A stretch of 64,000 nucleotides of DNA from CAVYXK01 sp963772445 (GTDB lineage: Bacteria; Pseudomonadota; Alphaproteobacteria; Acetobacterales; Acetobacteraceae). The notes beneath the pieces were generated by a model that did no database searches, was not told where the DNA came from, and saw only the letters and a program-made list of their open reading frames with translations. The first letter of the stretch is position 1; each line of letters starts with the position of its first letter. The translations under genes were made by a program, and so were the position numbers. The stretch lies in NCBI GenBank assembly GCA_963772445.1, contig CAVYXK010000014.1, positions 744,001 through 808,000 of the forward strand, given 5' to 3'. Positions 16,672-24,702 of the stretch are shown in pieces.

Positions 16672-17889
16672 TCATGAGGTGTCGATCCTGGCAGCGACCG
16701 GCGGCGCCGACGGGCGGTAGTTCGGTTGGCCACCTCGCTCGAAGGTTTCGATGATAATCATACGTCCACCACAGCAGGGGCATGGGTGCGCGAGCACGTT
16801 TGATTCTCCAGAGTCGGCAGGAGCTTGCTTATCGGTCGCGGCGTTGGGTGCGGCGACGGCCAGCAGTTCGCGAGCGCGCGCCAGGGTCTCGGCACGGCAA
16901 CCGTTGGCGAAGAGACCATAATGGCGGATGCGATGAAAGCCGGTGGGCAGGACGTGGATGAGGAAGCGGCGGATGAACTCGGCGACATCGAGCGTCATGG
17001 TGGTATACCGGCCGGGCCCGGTGATCCGATAATCCTTGACCTTGAAGGTGACGCTCTTCTGGTCGGCGGCGATCAGCCGGCTGTTTGAGATAGCGACCCT
17101 GTGGGTGTAGCGCGAGAGATAGGCGAGCACGGCCTCGGGGCCGGCGAACGGGCGCTTGCTGTAGACGAACCACTTGGTTTTCCGCAGCGGTGCCAGGGCT
17201 GCGGCGAAGGCGTCGCGCTGGGCGAGACGGGCCTGATCGCCGAAGGACCGTAGTTGGCCGGCCGCGTGCGCAGCGATCAGTTTCTCCAGCATCAGGCGTC
17301 GGAACAACTTCGAGAGGACGAGGACGGGCAGAAAGAATCTGGGGCGGCACGCGATCCAGCGTTGGCCATCGGACGAGATGCCGCCGCCGCGCACGATCAT
17401 GTGCACGTGCGGGTGATGCGTCATGGCCGAGCCCCAGGTGTGCAGCACCGCGGTGATGCCGATATTGGCGCCCAGATGCTTGGGATCGGCGGCGATCGCC
17501 TGCATGGTCTCGGCCGAGGCTTTGAATAGCAGGTCATAGACCACTGCCTTGTTGTGATAGGCGATGTCAGCGATCGGGCCTGGCAGCGTGAAGACCAGGT
17601 GGAAGTAAGGCACCGGCAGCAGCTCCGCCTCGCGCGCTTGCAGCCACTCCTTGGCTGCCGCTGCCTGGCATTTTGGACAGTGCCGATTCCGGCAGCTATT
17701 GTAAGCGACTGTGGTGTAAGCACAGTCCTCACAGCGTGCGACGTGCCCGCCGAGAGCCGCGGTGCGGCAGTTTTCGATTGCACTCATCACCTTCAGTTGA
17801 CCGAGACTCGCATGGCCGGCGTTGGCACGACGCCAGGCGGCTCCGTGGTCGCGGAAGATATCCGCGACCTCGAGAGCAGGGCGGGTCAC
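16672..17889 (-). CDS. IS91-family transposase
   Basis: The 405-residue protein begins with a zinc-binding region containing CEDCAYTTVAYNSCRNRHC and CPKCQ spacing, followed by the nuclease domain with the HUH motif in HHPHVHMIVRGGG. The conserved YLSRYTHRVAIS carries the likely catalytic tyrosine. A second cysteine cluster, CPCCGG, is near the C-terminus. It nicks one strand and starts rolling-circle transposition. The gene appears intact. It is directly downstream of the associated tyrosine recombinase. Confidence 0.88.
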   Translation of the reverse strand: MTRPALEVADIFRDHGAAWRRANAGHASLGQLKVMSAIENCRTAALGGHVARCEDCAYTTVAYNSCRNRHCPKCQAAAAKEWLQAREAELLPVPYFHLVFTLPGPIADIAYHNKAVVYDLLFKASAETMQAIAADPKHLGANIGITAVLHTWGSAMTHHPHVHMIVRGGGISSDGQRWIACRPRFFLPVLVLSKLFRRLMLEKLIAAHAAGQLRSFGDQARLAQRDAFAAALAPLRKTKWFVYSKRPFAGPEAVLAYLSRYTHRVAISNSRLIAADQKSVTFKVKDYRITGPGRYTTMTLDVAEFIRRFLIHVLPTGFHRIRHYGLFANGCRAETLARARELLAVAAPNAATDKQAPADSGESNVLAHPCPCCGGRMIIIETFERGGQPNYRPSAPPVAARIDTS

Positions 17890-17901
17890 GAGCGCCGCGC
17901 G

Positions 17902-18780
17902 TTACGCCGGCGGCTGATCCCTCTTGGGACGCAGTGGTGCGAGCCGATCGAGCGGGCTGATGACGGCTCGGATGGTGGTGCTGGCGACGCGGGTGTAAAG
18001 CGCGGTGGTATCGAGCTTGGCGTGACCCAGGAGCGTTTGGATCACGCGGATGTCGACATTCTGCTCGAGCAGATGCGTGGCGAAGCTGTGCCTGAGCGTA
18101 TGCGGCGTCACTCGCTTCTTGATCTCGGCCGTGTGGGCGGCCGCATGCACGATGCGGTTGAACTGCCGCGCTGTGAGATGATTGGTCGGGTCCTGGCCAG
18201 GGAAGAGCCAGATCCGTGGCCGCGCGATGCGATACCAATCGCGCAGCAGATCGAGCAGCTGCGGGGAAAGCATGGCAAACCGATCCTTGCGCCCCTTGCC
18301 CTGCTCGATCTTCAGCAGCATGCGTTTGGAGTTGACGTCCAAGACCTTCAAGGCCACCACCTCGGAGACCCGCAGACCAGCGCCATAGGCGGCACTCAGC
18401 GCCGCTTTGTACTTCGGCCCCGGCGCCGCCTCGAGCAGGCGCACGACTTCATCGGGGCTCAGAATGGCCGGGATCCTGCGCGGTTCGCGCACGACCGTGA
18501 GGTGCCGTGCCATGTCGGGCCGGTCGAGGGTTACGGTGAAGAAGAAGCGCAGGGCTGCTACTGCGGCATTGATGCTCGGCGGGCGTACGCCGGTTTGCGT
18601 CTGATGCAGTTGGAAGCGGCGCAGGTCCTCCGCCGTTGCGGTGTCCGGCGAGCGATGAAGGAAGGCCGTGAAGGACCAGACCTGACGGATATAGTCGTTG
18701 CGCGTCTTCTCGATGAAGTTGCGCACCGTCATGTCCTCGATCATGCGCTGGCGCAGCGGGCTGATGGGCTTCTTGCTCAT
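17902..18780 (-). CDS. Tyrosine-type site-specific recombinase of an IS91-type element
   Basis: The 292-residue protein has a SAM-like N-terminal core-binding domain (about residues 10-90) and a catalytic domain. The catalytic residues are visible: Arg in AGLRVSEV, His and Arg in TPHTLRHSFATHLL, His in LLGHAKLDTT, and the nucleophile in ALYTRV. I chose ATG 18780 because AGGAG lies seven bases upstream; the frame extends six codons further to 18798. It resembles XerC/XerD-type recombinases, but its place beside an IS91 transposase points to a role in that element rather than in chromosome dimer resolution. Confidence 0.85.
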   Translation of the reverse strand: MSKKPISPLRQRMIEDMTVRNFIEKTRNDYIRQVWSFTAFLHRSPDTATAEDLRRFQLHQTQTGVRPPSINAAVAALRFFFTVTLDRPDMARHLTVVREPRRIPAILSPDEVVRLLEAAPGPKYKAALSAAYGAGLRVSEVVALKVLDVNSKRMLLKIEQGKGRKDRFAMLSPQLLDLLRDWYRIARPRIWLFPGQDPTNHLTARQFNRIVHAAAHTAEIKKRVTPHTLRHSFATHLLEQNVDIRVIQTLLGHAKLDTTALYTRVASTTIRAVISPLDRLAPLRPKRDQPPA

Positions 18781-18991
18781 TGGGGTGCTCCTCATCATGA
18801 GGTTGACAACACCCCGATCGTCGGCTCACGCCGCTTCCGTCACACTCCCTTCTTGGTCGTCATTCCGGCTCCGGCGCTACGCACAGCACCCTCCCGCGCA
18901 AGCGGGTTCGTTCTTCGACCCGAAGCGGTCACCGGACGAGGCGACCTCGCTCGCTTGGCGGTACGGCGACAGCATGACCCGCAAGGATGAG

Positions 18992-18999
18992 ACAAAAGA
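18992..18999. repeat. Left 8-bp target duplication ACAAAAGA
   Basis: ACAAAAGA directly abuts the left end of the 367-bp ISL3-type derivative and is repeated exactly at 19367-19374. Eight bases is the usual duplication size of the ISL3 family. Confidence 0.85.
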
Positions 19000-19366
19000 G
19001 GGTCTTCAGGAAATCGAGTGGGTGGTTTTGAGGGATCATAGCGGCGGAAGCATGATGGAGACTGGCTTTTTGGAGTTTGGTGCTGCCTCGGATTCCGGCA
19101 TGATGAGGCATGGCACGATCGGACAAGCGACGGCGGCGGCTGTCGGATGGGTATTCGATCGCCACTGGCACGGCATCACCGCCTACTGCCAGCCGCAGAA
19201 CAAAGTCTCACTCGGCTTCGTCGAAGGCCTCAACAACAAGGTCCGGGTCTGCCAGCGACGAGCCTACGGATTGAAGGACGAGGAATATCTCCGCCTCAAA
19301 GTCCTCTCCATCATGCTTCCGCCGCTATGATCCCCCAAAACCGCCCACTCGATTTCCTGAAGACCC
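19000..19366 (+). mobile_element. ISL3-type deletion derivative (367 bp) with intact ends
   Basis: The ends GGGTCTTCAGGAAATCGAGT and its reverse complement form long, nearly perfect inverted repeats that extend through AGGGATCATAGCGGCGGAAG. Inside are about 150 bases matching the left end of the ISL3 element at 30945 and about 190 bases matching its right end, with roughly 1 kb of transposase missing. The retained 3' piece encodes KVSLGFVEGLNNKVRV and RRAYGLKDEEYLRLKVLS, the end of the transposase. A perfect 8-bp duplication flanks the element, so either this short form transposed as a unit or a full copy lost its middle after insertion. Confidence 0.88.
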
Positions 19367-19374
19367 ACAAAAGA
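19367..19374. repeat. Right 8-bp target duplication ACAAAAGA
   Basis: This is an exact copy of 18992-18999 and abuts the right inverted repeat of the ISL3-type derivative. Confidence 0.85.
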
Positions 19375-19387
19375 TTTCATCCGCTTC

Positions 19388-19408
19388 GCGCTATGTAATA
19401 TAATACTA
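19388..19408. repeat. 21-bp AT-rich motif ending ATATAATACTA, copy 1
   Basis: GCGCTATGTAATATAATACT plus A matches 53498-53518 at 19 of 21 positions, although the surroundings are unrelated and GC-rich. A partial inverted match (GTAATATAAT) abuts the right end of the ISL3 element near 32323. Its nature is unknown; the TATAAT could also serve as a -10 element. Confidence 0.4.
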
Positions 19409-19485
19409 ACACTCTCCCTCCCCTTGCGGCCCCTTGCAGGAGGGGGCAGGGGGGCCGGGCCGCAAGCGCAGCCCCTCCGCCCACC

Positions 19486-20148
19486 TCACCCCTTCGGGTG
19501 GTTGCACTTCGATGCCGCCGAGAGGAGCGGAGGGGGCGCAGGCTCCAGCAACGTGAGGCCAAGCTTGGCGGCCAGGAGCTTGTTCCACTCCTCGACTAGT
19601 AGCCTAAGGCCCGCTGCGGTTGGCCAGCCATCCGCGCCCAGGATACCCGGTGGCTGCACCGGCGCGGGATAGAGCCGCACGCCTGGCAGAGCACGGCCGA
19701 TTTCCGTCAGCGCCCGCGGCATGTGATAGGCCGCAGTGACGACGATGAGCGAATGCAGGCCAGCCTGCTGCGCCCAGCTCGCGGTCTCCGCAGCGTTGCC
19801 GTGGGTTGTTGCCGCGCCACGCCCGAGGGTCACGCGTCCGGCCAAGGGGCCGGGGTCGATGCCGGCGCTACGCGCCAGATCGTTCAGATTGGCACCGCCG
19901 CCGGTTCCACTGACCAACAGCCGGTCGCCGTCGCCGTTCGACAGCAATCGCAGGGCGGCCTCGATCCGGTCCGCACCGCCGGTCAGTACCACGATACCGT
20001 CGGCGTGCGGCGGCGGGCCGGCGATTCGCGACGCATTCCGGATGAACCAGACGAAGCCTGCCCCCCACGCCAGCAGCACCATGAGCAGGATCGCGCCGGC
20101 GATGCGCACTGCGCGCTCTCCCCGACCGCCGGGACGAAGCCGCCTCAT
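19486..20148 (-). CDS. YdcF family protein (DUF218)
   Basis: The 220-residue protein has one N-terminal membrane helix (AGAILLMVLLAWGAGFVWFI) and then the DUF218 fold. Visible motifs are DGIVVLTGGADRIEAAL, DRLLVSGTGGGANL, GRGAATTHGNAAET and VVTAAYHMPRALTEI. Related E. coli proteins act in the periplasm or on envelope metabolism, but their reaction is not settled. ATG 20148 overlaps the ftsX stop by four bases, so it belongs to an ftsE-ftsX-ydcF operon. The last dozen codons run into a GC-rich repeat (CCACCTCACCCCTTCGGGTG), which may have replaced the original end. Confidence 0.83.
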   Translation of the reverse strand: MRRLRPGGRGERAVRIAGAILLMVLLAWGAGFVWFIRNASRIAGPPPHADGIVVLTGGADRIEAALRLLSNGDGDRLLVSGTGGGANLNDLARSAGIDPGPLAGRVTLGRGAATTHGNAAETASWAQQAGLHSLIVVTAAYHMPRALTEIGRALPGVRLYPAPVQPPGILGADGWPTAAGLRLLVEEWNKLLAAKLGLTLLEPAPPPLLSAASKCNHPKG

Positions 20149-21059
20149 GGCAGCCGGCGGAGCCAGCGGCGGACCGTGCCCTGTGCGGTGCAGAAGCCGA
20201 TGACCGCCGCCGCCAGCGGCAGGCCCGGCAGCAACAGCCACAGCGCCACCGGCAGCGCATCGAGACCCGCGGCCACGGGCGCGGCATCCGTTCCGAAGGG
20301 CGCAGCAAGATGTGCCAGTGTCAGCAGCACGGGCAGGGCCAGCGCGCCGCCGACCACCCCGCCGGATGCTGCCAGCACTGTGGCGCGGGCCGCGAAGCGC
20401 GATGCGATGTAGCCGTTCGTGGCACCCAGGCCGTGCACGATCTCGATCGCCTCCCGTCTTGCCATCAGCCCGCCCCGTGTCGCCACGGCGATGACCGCGG
20501 CAGCAACCGCCGCGACCACCAACAGTGCCGCAGCAGCGCAAGCCTGCAAGCTGCGCCCCAGCGTCGCCAGTCGGCTGGCCCAGATCGCTTCGTCCTCCAC
20601 CAGCGAGCCGGGCGCAACCTCTTGCACCTGCGCCGCGACCGGGTCGAGCGGCAGCGCCGGGTCAGCCAGCCGCACCGCGATCACGCCGGGCAGCGGCAAG
20701 GCAGACGAATCAGCGGCGGTACCGAGCCAGGGTTGCAGCAGTTTTGTCAGCTCGGCACCGGAGAGCGCGCGCGCCGAGGCGATCCCGGGCATCCCGCGCA
20801 GCCGCAGAAGCACGCGATCGAGCCGCGTGCCGCCTGCCGCGGCAGCGTCGGTCGGATGCGGCACCTGCACCGTCAGCGATGCGCCCGCCCCGGCTTGCCA
20901 ACCCTGTGCCAAGGACGCCGCCGCCACCCAGCCTGCCAAAGCGAGAGCGGCAAGGAAGGCCATCGCCGCGACCATGAACGGCAACATCCGGTCAGCAAGG
21001 GCACGCCGCAGGCCGAGCTCGTCGAAACCGGCCGGGCGGAGGGGCTGGCGGCGTGCCAT
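20145..21059 (-). CDS. ftsX: Cell division protein FtsX
   Basis: The 304-residue membrane protein has one N-terminal helix (about residues 25-48), a periplasmic domain with TVQVPHPTDAAAAGG and LLQPWLG, and three C-terminal helices containing MARREAIEIVHGLGATNGYI, the conserved FtsX/MacB stretch. With FtsE it forms an ABC-type complex that controls peptidoglycan hydrolases at the septum. ATG 21059 lies 14 bases after the ftsE stop. The sequence is diverged, as is usual in alphaproteobacteria. Confidence 0.88.
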   Translation of the reverse strand: MARRQPLRPAGFDELGLRRALADRMLPFMVAAMAFLAALALAGWVAAASLAQGWQAGAGASLTVQVPHPTDAAAAGGTRLDRVLLRLRGMPGIASARALSGAELTKLLQPWLGTAADSSALPLPGVIAVRLADPALPLDPVAAQVQEVAPGSLVEDEAIWASRLATLGRSLQACAAAALLVVAAVAAAVIAVATRGGLMARREAIEIVHGLGATNGYIASRFAARATVLAASGGVVGGALALPVLLTLAHLAAPFGTDAAPVAAGLDALPVALWLLLPGLPLAAAVIGFCTAQGTVRRWLRRLP

Positions 21060-21073
21060 TGCCGGATGCGCTC

Positions 21074-21748
<675 letters not shown>

Positions 21749-21895
21749 GCCGAATCTCTTTGCGGCTTCTTGCCATTCCTGGGCAAGCGGTTACCAGCGG
21801 GTTCGCAGCCAGCTTTGCGCTCACACCACCGCTCTCGCGCGATGTTACGTTCCACTGGTATATGCGCCCCGAAGGAGGGCGCCCGTCGGTTTCGC

Positions 21896-22351
21896 ATGCG
21901 AGTCCAGTGTCCTGACTGCACCATCGCTTATGATGTGCCCGATCACCTGCTGGTGGGCCGGAAAGCGCTGCGCTGTGCGCGTTGCGGGGCCGAATGGACA
22001 CCGGGTGAGTCGGCGTCGAAACCCGTCGAGGCCATCCCGGCCCGCCCGCCGCCGCCGCTCCCGGCCACACCGCCGCCCAAGCCCACCTCATTCGCGGAGT
22101 CGGCGCCGGTTGCGCCTCCCCCGCATGAGGAGCAGATCGAACGCGAGCCGTTCTCTGCCATGGAACGGCTCGCCCGGCCGGTCGAGCCGCCGCCGCGTTC
22201 GCATTGGGTTGGGTTCGCCTGGGTCGGGAGTTTGGTGGTGCTTACGGCTCTCGCCTGGGGCGCGGTTGCCTGGCGCGCCGACGTCATGCATGCCTGGCCG
22301 CCGAGTACACGCGCTTATGCCGCACTGGGACTGGCGCCGACATCCCCGTAA
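21896..22351 (+). CDS. Zinc-ribbon membrane protein (MJ0042-type)
   Basis: The 151-residue protein starts MRVQCPDC and has four cysteines, C5, C8, C27 and C30, arranged as an MJ0042-family zinc ribbon. A long proline-rich linker (about residues 45-75) is followed by one membrane helix (FAWVGSLVVLTALAWGAVAW, about residues 108-127). Such proteins are common beside ftsE in alphaproteobacteria, but their function is unknown. ATG 21896 is chosen because the family begins directly at the ribbon; AAGGAGG lies 17 bases upstream, which is rather far. It leads a four-gene plus-strand cluster. Confidence 0.78.
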   Translation: MRVQCPDCTIAYDVPDHLLVGRKALRCARCGAEWTPGESASKPVEAIPARPPPPLPATPPPKPTSFAESAPVAPPPHEEQIEREPFSAMERLARPVEPPPRSHWVGFAWVGSLVVLTALAWGAVAWRADVMHAWPPSTRAYAALGLAPTSP

Positions 22352-22368
22352 CGGAACGGAGCAGAACT

Positions 22369-23025
22369 TTGTATTTGCCCACTGCCTTCCGCGAGGACCG
22401 GATCGACGCGGTGCACGCCGCGATTGCCGGGAGCGGGATCGCCACTTTGGTGACGCTGACGGCGGAGGGGCTGATCGCCAGCCACGTCCCGATGCTGCTG
22501 GATCCGGAGCCCGGCCCATACGGCACGCTGCTTGGCCATCTCGCGCGCGCCAACCCGCAGGCACGCGGCGCACTGGCGGGCGCGGATGCCCTGGCGATCT
22601 TCCAGGGGCTGGATGCCTACATCACCCCGTCCTGGTATGAGACCAAGCGGCGTACGGGAAAGGTGGTGCCGACCTGGAATTACCAGGCAGTGCATGCCTA
22701 CGGGCCGATCTCGTTCTTCAACGACCCGGAGCGGCTGCGGGCGATCGTCACCCGGTTGACAACCCGGCAGGAGGCAGCGCGGGCGCAACCCTGGGCCGTG
22801 ACGGACGCGCCAGAGGATTTCGTCCAGGTCATGCTGAAGGCGATCATCGGCTTTGCGATTCCGATTACCCGCCTCGAGGGCAAGCGAAAGATGAGCCAAA
22901 ACCGGCCGGCCGAGGATGTTGCTGGAGTGATTACCGGGCTTGACGCAGAGGGGCGGCCCGACGCGGCACGCGAGGTTGCCCTGGCTAATCCAGGGGTTGC
23001 GACGCCCGTGACCGGGCGCTCCTAA
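22369..23025 (+). CDS. PaiB-like FMN-binding protein
   Basis: From TTG 22369 the 218-residue protein begins YLPTAFREDR, the characteristic start of the PaiB/FMN-binding split-barrel family. TLVTLTAEGLIASHVPMLL, YITPSWYETKRRTGKVVPTW and IGFAIPITRLEGKRKMSQNR also match. B. subtilis PaiB is described as a negative regulator; most family members have no established role and probably bind FMN. The start is TTG, preceded by GGAACGGAG, because no ATG or GTG gives the family N-terminus. It lies 17 bases after the zinc-ribbon gene. Confidence 0.87.
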   Translation: MYLPTAFREDRIDAVHAAIAGSGIATLVTLTAEGLIASHVPMLLDPEPGPYGTLLGHLARANPQARGALAGADALAIFQGLDAYITPSWYETKRRTGKVVPTWNYQAVHAYGPISFFNDPERLRAIVTRLTTRQEAARAQPWAVTDAPEDFVQVMLKAIIGFAIPITRLEGKRKMSQNRPAEDVAGVITGLDAEGRPDAAREVALANPGVATPVTGRS

Positions 23026-23037
23026 GCAGTCTCAGGG

Positions 23038-23709
23038 ATGGACACAATCTTCCGGGGCGATCTCGCCACCTGGCGGGGCCGGGCGCTGGCTTGGCTCGAC
23101 GCGCTGGTCGTCGATCACGCGATGTTCCGCTTGGCCTGGAGCAATTTCGCCACCGTGGCCCCCGGCCGACTCTATCGCTGCAATCACCCGACGCCGAGCC
23201 GGCTGGCGTCGCTGACCCGCCGCTATGGGATACAGACTCTGATCAACCTGCGCGGGCGGACCAATAACGGCTCCGACGCACTCACCCGCGACATGGCGGC
23301 GCGGCTTGGGCTGGATTTCATCGACATTGCCGTGGAGAGCCGGGGCGCCCCGCACCGCGAGCGCATCCTGCGGCTGCACGACATTTATCGCTCGATGCGC
23401 GAGCCGGCGCTGATCCACTGCAAGTCGGGTGCTGACCGTGCCGGGCTGGCAGCCGGCCTGTTCGTGCTGTTCGAGGGCGGCACCGCGGCGATGGCGATGC
23501 GGCAGCTCTCGCTTCGTTTCGGCCATCTGCGCCGCTCGCGCACCGGCATACTCGACGCCTTCTTCCTGCATTTTGCGTGCGAGGGGGAGGGCCGCAAGCC
23601 CTTTCTGGACTGGGTGCGCGAGGACTACGATGAAGTCGCATTGCGTCGCGACTTCCACGCCAACGGCCTGGCCAGCTTCATCAACGACTGGGTGCTGGTG
23701 CACGAATAG
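23038..23709 (+). CDS. Dual-specificity/tyrosine phosphatase family protein
   Basis: The 223-residue protein contains the phosphatase signature HCKSGADRAG, in which Cys128 and Arg134 form the CX5R catalytic loop. The upstream general acid region (GLDFIDIAVESRGAPHRERI) and the IQTLINLRGR stretch match bacterial DSP-like phosphatases of the DUF442/PTP type. It lies 12 bases after the PaiB-like gene and 11 bases before the Kdo hydroxylase gene. That neighbour suggests a role in lipopolysaccharide metabolism, such as removing phosphate from Kdo or lipid A, but this is inference from position. Confidence 0.82.
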   Translation: MDTIFRGDLATWRGRALAWLDALVVDHAMFRLAWSNFATVAPGRLYRCNHPTPSRLASLTRRYGIQTLINLRGRTNNGSDALTRDMAARLGLDFIDIAVESRGAPHRERILRLHDIYRSMREPALIHCKSGADRAGLAAGLFVLFEGGTAAMAMRQLSLRFGHLRRSRTGILDAFFLHFACEGEGRKPFLDWVREDYDEVALRRDFHANGLASFINDWVLVHE

Positions 23710-23720
23710 GGCGAGGACGA

Positions 23721-24608
23721 ATGGACGCCACCAAAGTCCTGGAGGAATTACCGATCCGCGACTGGCACGGTCCATTCGCTCCGGAGCTCTGCCGGCGAGC
23801 GGTGCGGGCGCTGGAAGAGGGCCGGGTGCTGGTCCTGCCGCAGCTTCCGTTCCGTACCGAACCCGAGGAAGCGGTATTCCTGAGCGCCGATGCGGCCGGT
23901 GGCGAGAGGAAGAACATCAGCCTGGATCCGGCGACCGGACGGCTCGGCAACACGTCGTTGCCGCCCGATGCGGCGGCGCGGCTTGCGCATATGATCGACC
24001 GGTTCGGCCATTCGGCCGAGCAGTTGCTGCACGAGCTGCTGCCCGGCTACGCGCCGGCGCTGGAACGCGCCCGCACCAGCTTCCGCCCGGTCGAGATCGA
24101 AGGACGCCCGACCTCGCCGCGGCATGACGACCGGTTGCTGCATGTCGATGCGTTCCCGGCGCGCCCGATGCTGGGGCGGCGGATTCTGCGGGTGTTCAGC
24201 AACATCGCCCTGGACGGTGCGGTGAGGGCGTGGCGCGTCGGCGAGCCGTTCCCCGGTTACGCCCGCCGCTTCCTGCCGCGGGCCGGGAGGCCGTTGCCCG
24301 GTAGCGCGTGGCTGCTGGAGAAGCTGGGCATCACCAAGGGCCGACGCAGCGCCTATGACCATATCATGCTGCGGCTGCACGACGCCGGGAAGCTGGATGC
24401 GGCGTACCAGGCTGCCGCTTCCAAAGCCGACGTGACATTTCCGCCTGGCACGACCTGGCTCTGTTTCACCGATCAGGTGCTGCACGCCGCGCTGTCCGGG
24501 CACTGCGCGTTGGAGCAAACCTTCCACCTGCCGGTCGCGGCGATGGCCAATCCGGCGCGCGCTCCGCTATCTGTGCTGGAGGAGCTTGCCGGGCGGAGGC
24601 TGGCGTGA
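23721..24608 (+). CDS. 3-deoxy-D-manno-oct-2-ulosonic acid (Kdo) hydroxylase family protein
   Basis: The 295-residue protein matches the Kdo-hydroxylase family (PF11004; KdoO in Burkholderia and Yersinia). Family stretches are VLVLPQLPF, KNISLDPATG, RPTSPRHDDRLLHVDAFPAR with the HxD iron-binding pair, and WLCFTDQVLHAALSG with the distal His. KdoO is an Fe(II)/2-oxoglutarate-dependent dioxygenase that turns Kdo into Ko in the LPS inner core. It closes a compact cluster with the zinc-ribbon, PaiB-like and phosphatase genes. The ISAzo13 element inserts about 95 bases downstream. Confidence 0.87.
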   Translation: MDATKVLEELPIRDWHGPFAPELCRRAVRALEEGRVLVLPQLPFRTEPEEAVFLSADAAGGERKNISLDPATGRLGNTSLPPDAAARLAHMIDRFGHSAEQLLHELLPGYAPALERARTSFRPVEIEGRPTSPRHDDRLLHVDAFPARPMLGRRILRVFSNIALDGAVRAWRVGEPFPGYARRFLPRAGRPLPGSAWLLEKLGITKGRRSAYDHIMLRLHDAGKLDAAYQAAASKADVTFPPGTTWLCFTDQVLHAALSGHCALEQTFHLPVAAMANPARAPLSVLEELAGRRLA

Positions 24609-24702
24609 GCCGGGCCCAGAGGTTGCTCATACCACTATCAGCCACAAGCCGGCGGCCCGCCGCCCGGTCTCGCAAGGTCTCACAGGGCTTCGACCTAACC
24701 GC

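Larger units (their letters stand above)
16672..18798 (-). mobile_element. IS91-type element: HUH transposase plus tyrosine recombinase
   Basis: Two minus-strand genes 12 bases apart encode a tyrosine recombinase and an IS91-family transposase, a pairing typical of one branch of this family. IS91 elements move by rolling-circle transposition and create no target duplication, so the ends cannot be found from direct repeats. The coordinates given are the coding core only. Hairpins at 16329-16418 and the change back to other sequence near 18840 suggest a true element of about 2.4-2.5 kb. Confidence 0.75.
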
